From Liolophura sinensis (Eukaryota; Mollusca; Polyplacophora; Chitonida; Chitonidae): DNA of 64,000 bases. The stretch lies in the NCBI RefSeq assembly GCF_032854445.1, contig NC_088297.1, positions 4,465,991 to 4,529,990 of the forward strand, given 5' to 3'. Both the position numbers and the translations under genes were made by a program. The notes beneath the pieces were generated by a model. It was not told the origin of the DNA. It did not search any database and was given only the letters and a program-made list of their open reading frames with translations. This document shows positions 51,801-54,800 of this stretch, piece after piece; within the stretch, counting starts at the first letter, position 1, and each line of letters opens with the position of its first letter.

Positions 51801-54800
51801 ACATGTACTTGTGTATCTATGGGTTTTGCAAGGTTGCATGAATATCAGAGATATTGAATCCTGTAAATTACAAAGTTTAAAACTTCTCTCATCAAGCAGC
51901 TCATCGGACGACAGCGAAAACGGTTATCCATCCCATCATGCATCAGCTCTCCTACATGACCCTTCATCCCATCACCATGAGGACCGAGAGTTTGTTATCC
52001 ACAACAACAACAACAACAACAGCGTCAGCTCTTCCAGGAGATCCACAGTACCTCAGATTCATGCCTCTACAAGTGCTCCTTCACTGGGCAAGCACACAAG
52101 GTTAGTTTTCAGTTCTACAGCAACATTTATTATCTCTATTAGGGCTGCTTGTGTATAAATATTCATGTATTCATATATTCATATATTCATGTATTCATAT
52201 AATAAATATCTGTATCTAAATCCAAGCATAGGGTAATACTTTCATCCACATCATTTGAAATCACCATGGTTTTTTTTTTAAATGTAAATGTAATTTTTCA
52301 CTCATGCATGTATAAGATACCCTGAAAGCTCTGCCCAGAAATTTAAATGATTTAGCTGTATCGTTTTCCAAAGTCCCTCTAAGCCCGATCTGACCATCTT
52401 TCCCTTCTCCCTTCTGGGTTGTATTGGATATTCTTGGTTTTCTATGTCAGTTAGACATAAAAAAACGGTATTCTATATCAAGTCACACCTAAACTGTAAC
52501 ATCAGTACTCTTGGTTCTACCTCACTTGGTGCTCAGCATAAGAGAAGCAAGTACTTGTTGGATGAGTGTCAATGTAACATGAGTGGGTGTGGTGTCGTGT
52601 CTGGTACTTTTTCATTGAGGCAGCACGAAAGAGGGTTGGACAGAGACAGAATTGTGATATAGCAGAAGTGTGTTGAAAAAGAGGTCAAACTCCAATCTAA
52701 TAATAAATCTTTTTGTCTGAATGTCGTGAACTGATGTATGTTTTTTTTTTTAACAGCTATTTAAAGTATGCATTTTTGTTTTCAGAACAGTGCACTCAGT
52801 TCAGTCTTCTACATCAAAGTCGCCCCCACCACCTTTTCGTTCTCACCCTCATCCCCACCCCAGTGCGGGCTTAACAGGTATCCCTGACAACCTTCGTATC
52901 TACAAGCAAATCTTCCCAAACATGCAACCAGACCAGCTGGCGGAGAAGAGGGTACAGGCGTACCGAGCAGGAGGCACATCACTGGTGAGGAAAAAGGTTG
53001 TTTCTTGGCATATGTACAGCGTACATGAAGATAGTAGTCTCCAAAACTCCATACTGTGTTGTGTTTCGTGGCATCCTAAGCATTGTCTGGCATGAACTTA
53101 CCTGTCAAAGGGTTAACGAGTTATGTAACCAAAAATTTTACATTTGAACCTTTTGATCATGAGCACCTGGTGAAGGGCTTGGATAACTGTAGAATAACAA
53201 TATTTATTCGAAGTAGACTGGAAAATGTGAGATTTGCACCTTGAAAAGCCTATAAGTTTGAGACCATTTGGAGTTTTGGTGTATGTATACCTGTATGTAG
53301 ACGGCAACTTGCAGCATCTGTGAGCATTGACACATCCAGGTGACCTTTATGTGACATGTTTTATGCCGTGCATCGCAGTGATCAGCTGTGAATGACTGAG
53401 AGCAGCCACACGTAGATAAACAGATGTGGATACCGCGTGATGCTTTGAGTTTCGAAGTAAAACTGACTAAAGTCAGCAGTCACAAGATTTCATAGATTAA
53501 TGTAAACCAATTTCTGTGTGGATGCCCTGAGGTGCTCCCAGATGTCATATTGGTGAAAAAAAAAAATGGAAGTAGTCAAAGTCATGAGTAAATCAATGTC
53601 AACAAAGGTTGCCTAAGATTTTTAACTATTCACATTACACATTTAGACTGTTTTTACCTTTGATGACAAAAGAGTTCGATTTTGAAACTCCCTTGGTGTG
53701 TGTGTGTTTTTTTTTCTCAGAATGTTTTTTTTTTCCCTTATAGTTAATTAATCAGATAGTATACATGTGCTGCTTTGTTTAAAGGACGAGCGGTGGTCCC
53801 CAAATCAGGACTGTGAATGATGGGATGTAAGACAAATTCTTCTGGGCTATCGTCACGGCCATGTTTGCTCCTGTTGCTTATTCTAAACAACTCATTATAA
53901 TTCACGAGCCAAGTAGCAGTTTGACGGATGTAATAAAACAGAAGGAAATTTCAAGTTACCCCCTAGTATTGAAATCATCGTTGTTGATCTATATTTCGGA
54001 TACTGTGTTTATGCCATCTTCATTTTCCTGATAATGGCGCATAGTAGCGGAAATATAGAAATTAGTTTCCTTCTATTTTGTGAAAAGCTGATCTGTGGAA
54101 CCACCTAATGGGTGTGATCGCACATGATTCACCAAGAGCACAAGTAAATTCTGCTGTGTAAAAACACGATTCGTTACTATTATCTTCGCTGTTATACATC
54201 TGTATGTACCGTAAATGACCTAAAAATTCGACCCCAACGGAGCATTTTTGGCAGCGAATAAAGGTCATGAGATGGTGCAAAAATTTGCATTATCTCAGTA
54301 GGATATCCTCCTACCTTCATTACACCTGTCTAAAATCGACAGAACTTCCAGAATCTGGAAAAATGAGCAATTTAGAGCATTGTCAAAATTTGAGGTAATT
54401 TAAGGCGTGTCTTTATTTTACAAGCACATCAGTACATACTCAGAGACAAGAAGGAAAAAAATAAAAAAAGTACACTGCTTGAACTGTCTTGTTTTAGGCA
54501 GGCAGTGTCCCCATCAAAGGAAAATACAGTAAAGAATAGATATACCCTAATTCTTCTAACTTTTCAACCATCTCTGCAAGCAGTATTTTTAAACATTCTC
54601 AGAGTGGTCTGCCAGCAACCTGCGGATGGTTGTGGGTTTCTCGTGGGCTCTGCTCGGTTTCCTCCCACTTATAATGCTGGCTGCCATCGTATTAGTGAAA
54701 TAAATAAATAAATAAATAAATAAAATTCTGAGAGAAGTTTATGGGGTGTAGCGAAATTATGAAGATTTACAGTCCACAAAATATTTCCAAGACTTAAACA

